From: Enterobacter hormaechei subsp. xiangfangensis
GTDB lineage: Bacteria > Pseudomonadota > Gammaproteobacteria > Enterobacterales > Enterobacteriaceae
DNA: 64,000 bases
Direction: 5' to 3'
Assembly: GCF_001729785.1 (NCBI RefSeq)
Contig: NZ_CP017183.1
Location: 3,100,001 to 3,164,000 of the forward strand
Shown here piece by piece: positions 19,732-29,073 of this stretch. The notes beneath the pieces were generated by a model, which had not been told where the DNA came from, did not search any database, and worked only from the letters and a program-made list of their open reading frames with translations. The translations under genes and the position numbers were made by a program. The first letter of the stretch is position 1. Each line of letters starts with the position of its first letter.

Positions 19732-19761
19732 AAAAAACCAGCCGCTTATGGCTGGTTTTTT
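19732..19761. terminator. Terminator after tRNA-Pro (bidirectional)
   Basis: AACCAGCC/GGCTGGTT with a GCTTAT loop (19736-19757) is flanked by an A-run and a T-run. It can end transcription of the tRNA and of the convergent small gene at 19788-20048. Confidence 0.88.
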
Positions 19762-19787
19762 ATTGCCTGTCTCCGCATGCGCAATGC

Positions 19788-20048
19788 TTAGTGTTTTTCA
19801 CGCCCACCGAGAAAGAAAATCCCCAGCGGAATCGCCAGCAGCACGGTGAACACCAGGCTGTAAACAAAGATCATCGCCGATTGCAGGACAAACATGCTGG
19901 TTGTCCAGGCAGAGAGCGGGATGTTGTACTGCTCAATCACACCGACAATGGTTGCTCGCCCCACGCATGCAGCAGCAATCATAAACACAACCAGTAACGC
20001 CAGCAGGAACTTGCGGCCTTCAGGTGTCTTCAGTTTTTCCCGTACCAT
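19788..20048 (-). CDS. Small two-helix inner-membrane protein (DUF2534-like, tentative)
   Basis: An 86-residue protein with a short basic N-terminus (MVREKLKTPEGRK) and two hydrophobic stretches at about residues 13-35 and 52-79, ending GGREKH. A very strong ribosome-binding site (GGGAGGAGAG directly before ATG 20048) supports it as a real gene. It resembles small enterobacterial proteins filed as DUF2534, but I am not certain of the family number. Its function is unknown. It lies between tRNA-Pro and eco, where E. coli carries the narP-ccm-nap cluster. Confidence 0.8.
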   Translation of the reverse strand: MVREKLKTPEGRKFLLALLVVFMIAAACVGRATIVGVIEQYNIPLSAWTTSMFVLQSAMIFVYSLVFTVLLAIPLGIFFLGGREKH

Positions 20049-20256
20049 CTCTCCTCCCTTTACAGATAAATAACAATAATTAACGCGTAAAATAACACGA
20101 TCGCCGCACCGACTCCACTACAGCATTAAACACCAATAAAAGAACACAAAAGCAGTGCATTACTCCGTTTAAAATGAAAATGTGAGTAAATTACGCCAAC
20201 CATTCACGTATATTATGTTAGTCTTTCCAGGATCGTTTTAACAAAAAGGAATGATA

Positions 20257-20760
20257 GTGAAAAACGCACCTAAATTTGCCATCGCCCTCATCGCCGCTGC
20301 GTGCGCCAGCAGCAGTGCTTTCGCCAGCGAAACCCAGAAAGAGCAGCCGCTGGAAAAAGTTGCTCCGTATCCGCAAGCGGACAAAGGGATGAAGCGCCAG
20401 GTTATTCAGCTCCCGGCTCAGCAGGATGAAGCAAATTTCAAAGTTGAGCTGTTAATCGGCCAGACGCTGGAAGTGGACTGCAACCAGCATCGCCTGGGCG
20501 GCCAGCTGGAAAGCAAAACGCTGGAAGGCTGGGGCTATGACTACTATGTCTTCGACAAAGTAACCTCGCCAGTCTCCACCATGATGGCGTGCCCGGACGG
20601 CAAGAAAGAGAAGAAATTTATTACCGCGTATCTGGGCGATAACAGTCTGCTGCGCTATAACAGCAAGCTGCCGATCGTCGTATATACGCCGGAAAACGTG
20701 GATGTGAAATATCGCGTATGGAAGGCGGATGAGACGGTAGGACAAGCGGTAGTTCGTTAA
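20257..20760 (+). CDS. eco: Ecotin, periplasmic serine protease inhibitor
   Basis: A dimeric inhibitor of trypsin-like, chymotrypsin-like and elastase-type proteases, active in the periplasm. A signal peptide ends near SSAFA. The mature protein carries the reactive loop [14 protein letters not shown] with Met at P1, and the two cysteines that form its disulfide (VDCN and MACP). AAGGA at 20246-20250 touches an in-frame ATG at 20251 but stands six bases before GTG 20257. I therefore favour GTG 20257 (167 residues); the ATG would add two residues. The mature region is nearly the same as the E. coli protein. Confidence 0.94.
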   Translation: MKNAPKFAIALIAAACASSSAFASETQKEQPLEKVAPYPQADKGMKRQVIQLPAQQDEANFKVELLIGQTLEVDCNQHRLGGQLESKTLEGWGYDYYVFDKVTSPVSTMMACPDGKKEKKFITAYLGDNSLLRYNSKLPIVVYTPENVDVKYRVWKADETVGQAVVR

Positions 20761-20766
20761 AAATAA

Positions 20767-20850
20767 GTCGGGTGGCGCTCACGCTTACCCGACCTGGAAA
20801 GGGTGCGTTCTGGCGCCCTCACCCCAACCCTCTCCCACCGGGAGAGGGTG
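20767..20850. repeat. REP-like palindromes after eco
   Basis: Two elements are visible. GTCGGGT...ACCCGAC (20767-20793) has the usual REP form with the inner core ggcgctcacgctt. The segment 20816-20850 has a CTCTCCCACC/GGGAGAG hairpin preceded by ccctcacccc. A closely similar sequence occurs twice between nrdA and nrdB (44660-44740). Confidence 0.75.
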
Positions 20851-20860
20851 AAAACACTAA

Positions 20861-20884
20861 AAACGGTAACGGATGTTACCGTTT
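20861..20884. terminator. Hairpin between convergent eco and mqo
   Basis: AAACGGTAAC/GTTACCGTTT is a perfect 10-bp stem with a GGAT loop. It lies 10 bp past the mqo stop and probably terminates both genes, although the T-run is short. Confidence 0.65.
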
Positions 20885-20894
20885 TGCGTTTACC

Positions 20895-22547
20895 TTACAG
20901 CGCGATATCCGCTACCGGCTTGCTTTCCGCCTGAGGCTTCAGCTCTGCCTTTGGCGCAGCATCCGCAGCCTGCGGTTTGACGTATTGCAGTTGCAGAACG
21001 CGGCTGGTGTATTCCAGCTCTTGTTCCGTGGCCTCAACGTTACCGTTCAGCTTCGTACCGTAGGATGGAATAATGGTTTTCAGCTTCGCCTGCCATTCCG
21101 GGCTGGATACTTTGTCTTTAAACACTTTTTCCATCAGGTGCAGCATGATTGGCGCAGCGGTAGACGCCCCCGGAGATGCCCCCAGCAGCGCGGCAATGGT
21201 GCCATCCTTATCGCTTACCACTTCGGTACCCAGACGCAGCACGCCGCCCTCTTTCGGATCGCGTTTGATGATCTGCACACGCTGACCTGCCTGCCACAGA
21301 CGCCAGTCTTCTTTCTTCGCCTGCGGATAGTACTCTTTCAGCGCCTCGAAGCGTTCTTCATCAGAGAGCATCACCTGGCTAATCAGGTATTTCACCAGAT
21401 CGAAGTTATCCAGCCCCACGTCCATCATTGGCTTGACGTTTGACGTTGTGGTCGCGCTCAACAGATCCCACAGGGAACCGTTTTTCAGGAACTTGGTGGA
21501 GAATGTGGCGAACGGCCCGAACAGCACTACACGCTTACCGTCCAGCATGCGGGTGTCGATATGCGGAACGGACATCGGTGGTGCGCCCACAGAGGCCTGA
21601 CCGTACACTTTCGCCAGATGACGGTTAACCACTTCCGGGTTTTCCGACACCAGGAACTGGCCGCCAACCGGGAAGCCCGCGTAGTCGTCCGCTTCCGGAA
21701 TACCGGACTCCTGCAACAGTTTCAGCGCCGCGCCGCCCGCACCGATAAACACGAACTTCGCCTTAATCACATGCTCGGCTTCGTTGTTTTTCAGATCGGC
21801 AACGGTCACGCTCCAGCTGTTATCCGCATTGCGCTTGAAACCACGCACTTCGGAGCTGAGTTGCAGGTTAAAGTTCTCTTTTTTCTTCAGAGAGGCCACC
21901 AGCTGACGGGTGATTTCACCGTAGTTAACGTCAGTACCAATTTCAGTGCGGGTCGCCGCCACTTTCTGGTTCGGATCGCGGCCTTCCATGACCAGCGGCG
22001 CCCACTCTTTGATTTGAGCGTGATCTTCAGAGTATTTCATCCCGCGGAAAAGCGTGCTCTGTTGCAGGGCAGCGTAGCGCGCGCGCAGGAAGTTGACGTT
22101 TTGATCGCCCCACACAAAGCTCATGTGCGGTACGGTGTTGATGAAGGAGTGCGGATTGTGCAACACACCGCTGTTCACCTGGTGAGACCAGAACTGACGT
22201 GAGATCTGGAACGCTTCGTTGATCTCTACCGCCTTCTCGATACTAATGGAACCGTCCTTTTTCTGCGGCGTATAGTTCAGTTCCATGAGTGCCGAGTGCC
22301 CCGTCCCGGCGTTGTTCCAGCCGTTAGAGCTTTCCTGTGCCACGCCATCGAGGCGCTCGACCATGGTCATGGACCAGTTCGGCTCTAATTCCTGAAGATA
22401 CGTTCCCAGCGTGGCGCTCATGATGCCGCCACCAATTAAAAGGACATCCGTTTCCTGCTCTTTTGGTGCGTAAGCCTTCGCCGCCAGCGAGACGGCGTTC
22501 AGCCCCACGGCCAGAGAAAAGAGCACGGCAGTCATTTTTTTCATCAT
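20895..22547 (-). CDS. mqo: Mqo, malate:quinone oxidoreductase
   Basis: A membrane-associated FAD enzyme that oxidises malate to oxaloacetate and passes electrons to the quinone pool, bypassing NAD malate dehydrogenase. The N-terminus is hydrophobic and signal-like ([20 protein letters not shown]). The FAD motif [15 protein letters not shown] follows, then [29 protein letters not shown] lies near the C-terminus. The length of 550 residues is close to the 548 of E. coli. Two adjacent ATG codons (22547, 22544) could start; AAGG stands five bases before the first. Confidence 0.96.
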   Translation of the reverse strand: MMKKMTAVLFSLAVGLNAVSLAAKAYAPKEQETDVLLIGGGIMSATLGTYLQELEPNWSMTMVERLDGVAQESSNGWNNAGTGHSALMELNYTPQKKDGSISIEKAVEINEAFQISRQFWSHQVNSGVLHNPHSFINTVPHMSFVWGDQNVNFLRARYAALQQSTLFRGMKYSEDHAQIKEWAPLVMEGRDPNQKVAATRTEIGTDVNYGEITRQLVASLKKKENFNLQLSSEVRGFKRNADNSWSVTVADLKNNEAEHVIKAKFVFIGAGGAALKLLQESGIPEADDYAGFPVGGQFLVSENPEVVNRHLAKVYGQASVGAPPMSVPHIDTRMLDGKRVVLFGPFATFSTKFLKNGSLWDLLSATTTSNVKPMMDVGLDNFDLVKYLISQVMLSDEERFEALKEYYPQAKKEDWRLWQAGQRVQIIKRDPKEGGVLRLGTEVVSDKDGTIAALLGASPGASTAAPIMLHLMEKVFKDKVSSPEWQAKLKTIIPSYGTKLNGNVEATEQELEYTSRVLQLQYVKPQAADAAPKAELKPQAESKPVADIAL

Positions 22548-22704
22548 TTATGCCTTAGTTGAATAGTGCTTGATGCGTGGAAATTACAGGTGAAACACGC
22601 TGCGGTGGCACGGTAGCAACTTTTAAATATTGTTTAAAGGTTACGAAATTATTGTAATTGTGAAATTTAATGATGGATTGTTTGTAGGGTTTTGGCAGAC
22701 AGGC

Positions 22705-22733
22705 TGGCACCCGACGATTTTCCTGGCTATGAT
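22705..22733 (+). promoter_or_regulatory. Candidate SulP promoter
   Basis: TGGCAC (22705-22710) and TATGAT (22728-22733) are 17 bp apart in the 238-bp gap divergent from mqo. If used, transcription would begin near 22740, which favours ATG 22786 as the SulP start. Confidence 0.35.
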
Positions 22734-22785
22734 GCTGCACTTTGTGATCGCGCGCACGGAAGCCTGCCCCTACCAGCGAATTGTT

Positions 22786-24027
22786 ATGTCATTACCCCAC
22801 TCGTCTGTACCTCAAGAAGGCCATGTCGCCACTGTTTTACGTTCGCCTCACCGTCTGATGCGCGAAACCCTGGCCGGTGTGATTACCGCGCTGGCGCTGA
22901 TCCCGGAAGTGATTTCGTTTTCCGTGGTCGCGGGCGTGGATCCGAAAGTGAGTCTTATCGCCTCCGTGGTGCTCTGTTTCGCCCTTTCCCTGCTCGGCGG
23001 GCGTCCGGCCATGGTGACGGCGGCGGCAGGTTCCGTCGCGCTGGTGATTGGCCCGATGGTCCATCAACACGGCGTACAGTACATTCTGCCCGCGGTGGTG
23101 ATGGCAGGCATGATTCAGATCCTGTTCGGCGCGCTGGGTATGGCGCGGCTGATGCGCTTTATTCCCCAGTCGGTGATGACCGGGTTTGTTAACGCCCTTG
23201 GCATCTTGATTTTCTTTGCCCAGGTGCCCCATTTCTGGAGCCGAAGCCCGCTGATTGTGGGCCTGTTCGTGCTGACGCTGCTGATTGTGCTGTGGGTGCC
23301 ACGCTATATCAAAAGCGTGCCCTCCCCGCTGATTGCCATTGTGCTGCTGACTTTGTTCACCGTCACCAGCGGGCAAATTCTGCCGACGGTAGGGGATGAA
23401 GGCTCCATGAGCGGCGGTTTGCCGGGCTTTACGCAACTGCTGGTGCCGCTCAATCTGGAAACCCTGAGCATTATCTGGCCGTGCGCGCTAAGTATCGCTT
23501 TCGTTGGCCTGCTGGAATCCTTGCTGACGGCAAAACTGGTGGATGAACTGACCGCGACCCCCTCCAGTAAGCGTCGCGAGAGCATCGGTCTGGGCGTGGG
23601 GAATATTATGGCCGGGTTCTACGGTGGCATTGCGGGCTGCGCGATGATTGGGCAGACCATCGTAAACGTGGAGATGGGGAAAGGCAGAAGCCGTATCTCC
23701 ACCCTTGCGGCGGGTATCGTACTGCTGGTGCTGGTTACGGCGCTCAGCGAGGTGATGGCCAAAATCCCGATGGCGGTACTGGCGGGTATTATGGCCATTG
23801 TGGCCGTCAAGACCTTTAGCTGGCATAGCGTTCAGCCCGGAACGCTGAAAAACGCGCCGGTGGCTGAAACCGTCGTGATGCTGGTGACGGTTGTGGCAAC
23901 GGTTTACACCGGCAACCTGGCGATTGGCGTGCTGGGCGGGATTGTGATGATGTTCATCCTCCCTGCCCGACTTAAGCAAAAAGCACTGGCTACAGAAGAA
24001 AAATCGTCGCCAGTCCAAGAAAAATAA
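22786..24027 (+). CDS. SulP-family inorganic anion transporter without STAS domain
   Basis: An integral membrane anion transporter of the SulP (SLC26) family. It shows the early signature ETLAGVITALALIPEVISFS, the segment GGRPAMVTAAAGSVALVIGP and about ten further hydrophobic helices. The 413-residue protein ends soon after the last helix with a short charged tail, so the cytoplasmic STAS domain of typical SulP proteins such as YchM/DauA is missing. The frame stays open to 22630, but ATG 22786 fits better because the upstream part lacks SulP-like sequence. The transported anion is unknown. The 3' end overlaps mgtE on the other strand. E. coli has no copy between mqo and yojI. Confidence 0.85.
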   Translation: MSLPHSSVPQEGHVATVLRSPHRLMRETLAGVITALALIPEVISFSVVAGVDPKVSLIASVVLCFALSLLGGRPAMVTAAAGSVALVIGPMVHQHGVQYILPAVVMAGMIQILFGALGMARLMRFIPQSVMTGFVNALGILIFFAQVPHFWSRSPLIVGLFVLTLLIVLWVPRYIKSVPSPLIAIVLLTLFTVTSGQILPTVGDEGSMSGGLPGFTQLLVPLNLETLSIIWPCALSIAFVGLLESLLTAKLVDELTATPSSKRRESIGLGVGNIMAGFYGGIAGCAMIGQTIVNVEMGKGRSRISTLAAGIVLLVLVTALSEVMAKIPMAVLAGIMAIVAVKTFSWHSVQPGTLKNAPVAETVVMLVTVVATVYTGNLAIGVLGGIVMMFILPARLKQKALATEEKSSPVQEK

Positions 24028-25426
24028 AGAAACCGCCGGTATCGGTAATGGCGGTGATCATCACGCTCGACCCCACCGCGGGGTCGCGCCCCAGCCGGGT
24101 CATCGTCAATGGGATAATCACGCCCATCATCGCCGCCACCAGCAGGTTCAGCACCATCGCCAGCATCATGACCCCGCCCAGCGCCATATCATCGTACAGC
24201 CACCAGGTAATACCGCCCATGATGCCGCCCCAGACCAGGCCGTTAATCAGCGCGACGCCCATCTCCCTGAAAATCAGCCACGAAAAATTACCCGGCTGAA
24301 TGTTTTCCAGCGCCAGGGCGCGAACGATCATGGTGATAGTCTGGTTGCCGGTGTTCCCGCCGATCCCCGCCACAATCGGCATCAGCGACGCCAGGGCCAC
24401 CAGCTGGGAAATGGTATGTTCGAAGCCGTCAATAACGCGGGACGCCACGAACGCGGTGCATAAATTGATGGCGAGCCACGCCCAGCGGGTTTTGACGGCC
24501 TTGCCGACGGAGGCATGAACATCGTCTTCGGCACTGATCCCGCCAAGGGCACGCAGGTCGTTATCGGTCTCTTCATAGACCACGTCAACGATCTCATCGA
24601 TGGTCAGACGCCCCATCAGCTTGCCCACCGAATCCACCACCGCCGCGCTCACCAGGTCATCACGTTCGAAAGTACGCGCCGCTTTTTCGGCATCGTCTTC
24701 CGGCGAGAAGACCATCGGCTCGGTTTCCATGACCTCACTCACCCGCTGCTGGGTGCTGTTCAGCAGGATCGTTTTCAGCTCCAGCTCCCCGAGCAGGGTT
24801 TTATCCCGCGAGGTGACGAACAGTTTATCGGTGTTGTCCGGCATACTGCCCAGGCGACGAAGATAGCGCTGCACCGTCCCCAGGGTGACGTCCGGACGCA
24901 CGGTGATGACGCCAAACTCCATGATCGCGCCGACGCTGTTTTTCTCGTAGTGCATCACCTGACGCACGCGCGCCCGCTCTTCGGCAGGCAGGGAAGCCAG
25001 CAGGCGTCCGGTCAGGTTGCGCGGAAGATGCTGAACGAGGTAAATCTGCTCATCGATATCCAGCGTTTGCAGTGCGTCAAGAATGTCCCGGTCGCTCATC
25101 TCATCGATAAGGTCATCCCAGACGTTTTCCGAGGCTTCCAGCAGCACCTGACCGCGCTCGTGATCCTGCACCAGCCGCCACAGGGCGTGGCGCTCCTCGG
25201 AAGGCAATGCCTCCAGGGTGTCCGCCAGATCCGGAGGTGGTAAATGTGCAACCAGCGCACCTACCTCAGCAATATCGTCGGCCAGCGTGCCGACATCATA
25301 TTGCTCAGCCAGGGTTAGCTTACCCAATAACGTTGACGTGACCGCTTTATCGGTCGTCAGGAGCCAGATGAGCCGCGCACGCTCCTGGTCACGCTGCCTG
25401 GCGCTGTTTTTCTTTAATACCGACAT
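23990..25426 (-). CDS. mgtE: MgtE, Mg2+ transporter/channel
   Basis: A magnesium channel of the MgtE (SLC41-like) family. The N-terminal superhelical domain (about residues 30-130) has repeated acidic motifs such as DLADTLEALPSEERHALW. Two CBS domains follow (about 135-260, including EVMETEPMVFSPEDDAEKAA), then a connecting helix and five membrane helices. The pore signature MPIVAGIGGNTGNQTIT is intact, as is GRDPAVGSSVMITAITDTGG near the end. In the family, Mg2+ binding to the N and CBS domains closes the channel. ATG 25426 is chosen over a TTG at 25429. The last 38 bp overlap the convergent SulP gene. Confidence 0.94.
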   Translation of the reverse strand: MSVLKKNSARQRDQERARLIWLLTTDKAVTSTLLGKLTLAEQYDVGTLADDIAEVGALVAHLPPPDLADTLEALPSEERHALWRLVQDHERGQVLLEASENVWDDLIDEMSDRDILDALQTLDIDEQIYLVQHLPRNLTGRLLASLPAEERARVRQVMHYEKNSVGAIMEFGVITVRPDVTLGTVQRYLRRLGSMPDNTDKLFVTSRDKTLLGELELKTILLNSTQQRVSEVMETEPMVFSPEDDAEKAARTFERDDLVSAAVVDSVGKLMGRLTIDEIVDVVYEETDNDLRALGGISAEDDVHASVGKAVKTRWAWLAINLCTAFVASRVIDGFEHTISQLVALASLMPIVAGIGGNTGNQTITMIVRALALENIQPGNFSWLIFREMGVALINGLVWGGIMGGITWWLYDDMALGGVMMLAMVLNLLVAAMMGVIIPLTMTRLGRDPAVGSSVMITAITDTGGFFIFLGLATIFLL

Positions 25427-25526
25427 CAATCATAAATCCATTAAATGAGTTGGCGTTAAGCATAGCGCGGGGATATGTAAATAAGAATAAACGGCGGGTC
25501 GGGATGGAGAAAAAAACGGCATATAT

Positions 25527-25558
25527 GAAAAATTAGTGTGCCGGGGTTCACCCGGCAC
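25527..25558 (-). terminator. Intrinsic terminator after yojI
   Basis: On the minus strand GTGCCGGG/CCCGGCAC forms an 8-bp stem (25538-25558) with a short loop, followed by actaattttt. It separates yojI from mgtE. Confidence 0.8.
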
Positions 25559-25566
25559 AATTGCAA

Positions 25567-27210
25567 TCAGGCCGTACGCGCCACCGCGTCCCGTGACGCC
25601 GCATCGCGCTCATCGCCGGTCAGCTCGCTCAGCTTGCCGTCGCGCATCTCCAGCAGACGGTCGGCGTGAATGAAGTAGTGATCGTCATGGCTGATGGCAA
25701 AAATGGTTTTTCCCATCGCCTGCATCAGCGGCAGCAGGACCTGATAAAACTCGCGACGGAAGTGCGGGTCCTGATCGGCGGCCCATTCATCCAGAAGGAT
25801 GATGTCGCGCTCTTCGGCCAGCGCCAGCAGCAGCGCCACGCGCTTCTTCTGCCCTTTCGACAGCTTGAGATTCAGGATTTTGCCATCCTGAAGCTCCAGC
25901 TTGTGCGACATTTGCAGGTGCGCAAGCCACTTCTCCACCAGCGCCGGATCCGCCTGCTGCCCTTCCGGTCCCAGCAGCCGGTCGAACAGCCAGACGTCGG
26001 TAAATACCGCCGAGAAGAGCTTGCGGTAGTCCTCCGGTTTCTCCGCGCTCAGCGCTTTACCATCCAGCAAAATTTCACCCGACTGCGGCTGGTAGAGGCC
26101 CGTCAGCAGCATCGCCAGCGTGGATTTGCCGCTGCCGTTACCGCCGATCAGGAACAGCAGTTCGCCGCGGTGAATGGTCAGGTTGATCGGCCCCACTGAG
26201 AAGGCGTTATCCTGATAGCGGAAGGTAACGTTACGCAGCTCCAGCGTTTGCCAGTTCGGGAAGGCCTGCGGGCGCGGGAACTCAGCCTTAAACGGCGCAA
26301 GGTCGAACTTCTTCAGCTTGTTGAAGGCCACCTGTGCGCTCAGCAGCGTCGGCAGTGCGCCAACGGCCGACAGCAGCGGCGTGCGTAAAAACAGCAGCGT
26401 CAGGGAGTAGGTTGCCGCCACGTTGGTATTCGCCCACCCCAGGCTGTTCGCCATCCAGAACACCAGGCCAATCGCGCCCAGCATCATGATGTTGGACCAG
26501 TTCACAGCGCTCAGGTGGAACGTATCGGCGCGAATAATGTGATGACGATATTCGTGCGCATCCGGGATATAGAGATGGTTGAAGATATGTTCGGCGCGCT
26601 CGCGGTTCAGCGTCAGCTCTTTACGCCCTTCCAGCACCGTCTGGTAATCGTTATAGAGCTTGTCTTCCGTTTCGCGCAGCACCGCCATGTGCTTATAGAC
26701 GCGTGATACCAGCAGGAACCCGCCCCAGATGGTAATAACAATCCACAGCGCCGTTACCGCCAGCATTTTGCTGGAGAGCCAGGCGAGATAGGCTGCCGAG
26801 CCAAAGGTCAGGATGATCCCCTGCACCAGCTCCGGCAGGCGCACAAAGGCGATGGTAATGGCGCGCACATCGCTGGTCAGCCCCGCCAGCAGAGAAGCAC
26901 TTCCCAGCTGTTCGATGCGTTCCACTTGAGTATCAAGGATCCGTTTGATGAACTCACTGCGCAGACGGAAAACGAAGTGGTGGCCGAGCGCGGTCAGCGC
27001 CAGCTGTGACCCGAGCGTGACTGCCATCAGCAGCAGCAGTAAACCCAGAAATTCCGGCAGGACGGAGAGTGACGTGTCGACCATTTCGATCAAACGCACG
27101 TTAATGAAGGCAATCAGGCCGATCCCCAGCGCCGCGCTGGCAAGGCTTAACGCCATCACCGCGATAAAAGGCCAGCGATACTGCCGCCAGACAAGAAGAA
27201 GTAGTTGCAT
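25567..27210 (-). CDS. yojI: YojI, ABC exporter (peptide/microcin J25-type efflux)
   Basis: A half-size ABC exporter with an N-terminal six-helix domain and a C-terminal ATPase, working as a dimer in the inner membrane. E. coli YojI exports microcin J25 together with TolC. The nucleotide-binding domain shows Walker [10 protein letters not shown], the signature [10 protein letters not shown] (a KGQ variant typical of cyclic-peptide exporters) and Walker [15 protein letters not shown], where the usual Glu after Asp is present. ATG 27210 gives [13 protein letters not shown] and 547 residues, as in E. coli; an in-frame start at 27228 would add six residues. Confidence 0.95.
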   Translation of the reverse strand: MQLLLLVWRQYRWPFIAVMALSLASAALGIGLIAFINVRLIEMVDTSLSVLPEFLGLLLLLMAVTLGSQLALTALGHHFVFRLRSEFIKRILDTQVERIEQLGSASLLAGLTSDVRAITIAFVRLPELVQGIILTFGSAAYLAWLSSKMLAVTALWIVITIWGGFLLVSRVYKHMAVLRETEDKLYNDYQTVLEGRKELTLNRERAEHIFNHLYIPDAHEYRHHIIRADTFHLSAVNWSNIMMLGAIGLVFWMANSLGWANTNVAATYSLTLLFLRTPLLSAVGALPTLLSAQVAFNKLKKFDLAPFKAEFPRPQAFPNWQTLELRNVTFRYQDNAFSVGPINLTIHRGELLFLIGGNGSGKSTLAMLLTGLYQPQSGEILLDGKALSAEKPEDYRKLFSAVFTDVWLFDRLLGPEGQQADPALVEKWLAHLQMSHKLELQDGKILNLKLSKGQKKRVALLLALAEERDIILLDEWAADQDPHFRREFYQVLLPLMQAMGKTIFAISHDDHYFIHADRLLEMRDGKLSELTGDERDAASRDAVARTA

Positions 27211-27286
27211 GCAGAGCAATCCGGACAAGAAAAATCAGCCAGCAGTGTAAACTGCCTTTCACACACATCAAGAATAATTCTTATTT

Positions 27287-27937
27287 TTATTCTCTGTACG
27301 CTGCCTGGCGGAACGTGAGGTTGTAGCGAAACGCCCCCGCCACCGGGTGATCGCCTGGTTTAAGCGGCTGAATACCGTGATAAAAAAGCCGTGATTCCCC
27401 GCCCCAGACCACCACATCGCCATGCTCCAGCATCAGCCGTTTGAGCGGGTCGTTGCGCCGCAGGCCGCCAAACTGAAAGACAGCGGGCAGCCCAAGGGAT
27501 ACCGAGACAATCGGCGCGCGCAGGTCCGGCTCGTCCTTATCCTGATGCAAGGAGAGCTTTGCCCCAACGGCATAGCGGTTAATAAGACAGGCATCGGGTC
27601 GAAAATCAGGATAGCCGGCCGCCACGGCGGCATCATGACACAGCGCCTGAAACGCCTCCGGCATCGGCGGCCACGGCTGATCCGTCAGCGGATCGTACGC
27701 GGCATATACATAGCCCCGCTCATTCGTCGCCCATCCCAGTTCGCCGCAGTTGGTCATCGCCACGGACATGGTATACCCGCCTGGCGTAACCATATGGCGA
27801 AACGGCGAACGGGCGGTGACGGCTTTAATGCCGTCGAACAGCGCCGCCGCGCGGGAAAGCGCGAAGCGTCTCAGGATCGTCGCCCCCGGCGCGAGCGACT
27901 CCTGCCAGGGTTCAGCATCAGCAAAAAGATCGAGCAT
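27287..27937 (-). CDS. alkB: AlkB, oxidative DNA/RNA dealkylase
   Basis: An Fe(II)/2-oxoglutarate dioxygenase that removes methyl groups from 1-methyladenine and 3-methylcytosine. The iron-binding HxD is in SLHQDKDE, and the distal His is in LFYHGIQPLK. The 2-oxoglutarate-binding Arg lies in FRYNLTFR near the C-terminus. The length of 216 residues equals E. coli AlkB. The start ATG overlaps the ada stop by one base (TAATG), with GGAGG four bases ahead, so translation is coupled to ada. Confidence 0.96.
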   Translation of the reverse strand: MLDLFADAEPWQESLAPGATILRRFALSRAAALFDGIKAVTARSPFRHMVTPGGYTMSVAMTNCGELGWATNERGYVYAAYDPLTDQPWPPMPEAFQALCHDAAVAAGYPDFRPDACLINRYAVGAKLSLHQDKDEPDLRAPIVSVSLGLPAVFQFGGLRRNDPLKRLMLEHGDVVVWGGESRLFYHGIQPLKPGDHPVAGAFRYNLTFRQAAYRE

Positions 27938-28995
27938 TATTCCTCCGGGTTGTTCGCCTCACGTTTCAACAATAGCATCTTACGCGCTGCTCCCCAGCGA
28001 TAACCCGACAGCGCACCGTCGTTACGCACCACGCGGTGACAGGGGATGACTATCGCCAGTTTGTTGGCACCGCAGGCCCCCGCCACGGCACGTACGGCAT
28101 TGGGTTTACCAATGGCCTTCGCCACCTGCTGATAGCTTGCCGTTTTACCGCAGGGGATATCCCGCAGCGCCTGCCAGACCTGCTGCTGGAAGGCGGTACC
28201 ACGGATATCCAGCGGCAGCGTCAGCGGCGTCGCGCGGCTGTCGACAGAGGCAATAACCTGACGAACACGCCCGGCAAACGCGCCTTCCATCGGTTCACGG
28301 ACGGCAAGCGGAAACAGTGACAGCAGTTCAGCCGTCAGCCCGGCATCGTCATCACCCAGCAGTATTGCGCAGATCCCGCGCTCGCTTTCGGCCACCAGAC
28401 AGCGGCCCAGCGAGCAATCACTGATGGCATAGCGGACCGCAGCCTCTCCGTTGCGGTACTGTTTTGCCGTCATGCCCAGCGCGCCATCGGCTTTACGGTA
28501 GTAGCTGCTGCCGTCCGGGAAGCCAGCGGCCAGTACGGCGTCGGTGATTTTACCGCCCTGTGCAAGCAGGCTGCGCAGGCGTTGTTCACGCGCGGCCTGC
28601 TGCCATGCTTTCGGCGTCATGCCGGTGAAGGATTTAAACAAGCGGTGGAAATGGAACGGACTCATGGCAACCTGCTGCGCCAGTGCCTCCAGGTTCAGCG
28701 CGGCATCCTGTTCAAGCAGTCGACAGGCCAGCGCAATGTTGGCCTTTTTCTGCGCCATAGGGTCGACCTGGTCCGGCCTACAGCGCTTACAGGGGCGGAA
28801 ACCCGCCTGCGCGGCCTGGTGAGCATCAGGATAAAAGCAGACATTTTTACGCAGCGCGTGGCGGGCGCGGCAGGACGGACGACAATAAATGCCGGTCGTC
28901 TGCACGGCAAAGACAAACTGGTTATCCGCACGCGGATCGCGGACCAGTACGGCCTGCCAGCGATCCTCATCGGTAAGATAGGTTGTGTTTTTCAT
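27937..28995 (-). CDS. ada: Ada, methyl-phosphotriester/O6-methylguanine methyltransferase and activator
   Basis: A bifunctional repair protein and transcription activator of the adaptive response. The N-terminal zinc site has Cys38, Cys42, Cys69 and Cys72 (YCRPSC and RPCKRC), with Cys38 the phosphotriester acceptor. An AraC-type helix-turn-helix domain follows (VAMSPFHFHRLFKS). The C-terminal alkyltransferase has the active-site PCHR. I choose the second of two tandem ATGs (28995) because AGGAG then stands six bases away and the cysteine numbers equal those of E. coli. It forms an operon with alkB. Confidence 0.96.
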   Translation of the reverse strand: MKNTTYLTDEDRWQAVLVRDPRADNQFVFAVQTTGIYCRPSCRARHALRKNVCFYPDAHQAAQAGFRPCKRCRPDQVDPMAQKKANIALACRLLEQDAALNLEALAQQVAMSPFHFHRLFKSFTGMTPKAWQQAAREQRLRSLLAQGGKITDAVLAAGFPDGSSYYRKADGALGMTAKQYRNGEAAVRYAISDCSLGRCLVAESERGICAILLGDDDAGLTAELLSLFPLAVREPMEGAFAGRVRQVIASVDSRATPLTLPLDIRGTAFQQQVWQALRDIPCGKTASYQQVAKAIGKPNAVRAVAGACGANKLAIVIPCHRVVRNDGALSGYRWGAARKMLLLKREANNPEE

Positions 28996-29060
28996 CATCG
29001 GCTCCTCTTACAAGCATACGCTCAGCTTGCCTGAACGCCACCGAACAAAAACCCGCAACC

Positions 29061-29073
29061 TTGCTTTTTAATT
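29061..29073 (-). promoter_or_regulatory. Ada box upstream of ada
   Basis: On the minus strand the sequence AAT-TAAAAA-GCAA matches the AAT-N6-GCAA recognition pattern of methylated Ada. It lies about 66 bp upstream of the ada start and overlaps the apbE stop codon at 29070-29068. The following ggttgcgggttttt resembles the E. coli ada promoter region. Confidence 0.7.

Noticed and set aside
19645..19800. Possible genomic island or prophage attachment at tRNA-Pro
   Set aside because: No integrase gene or direct repeat of the tRNA 3' end was seen nearby; the flanking genes are core.
20816..20850. Possible CRISPR-like repeat (shared with 44660-44740)
   Set aside because: The copies are few, inverted and without regular spacers; they are REP-like palindromes. 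No cas gene is present.
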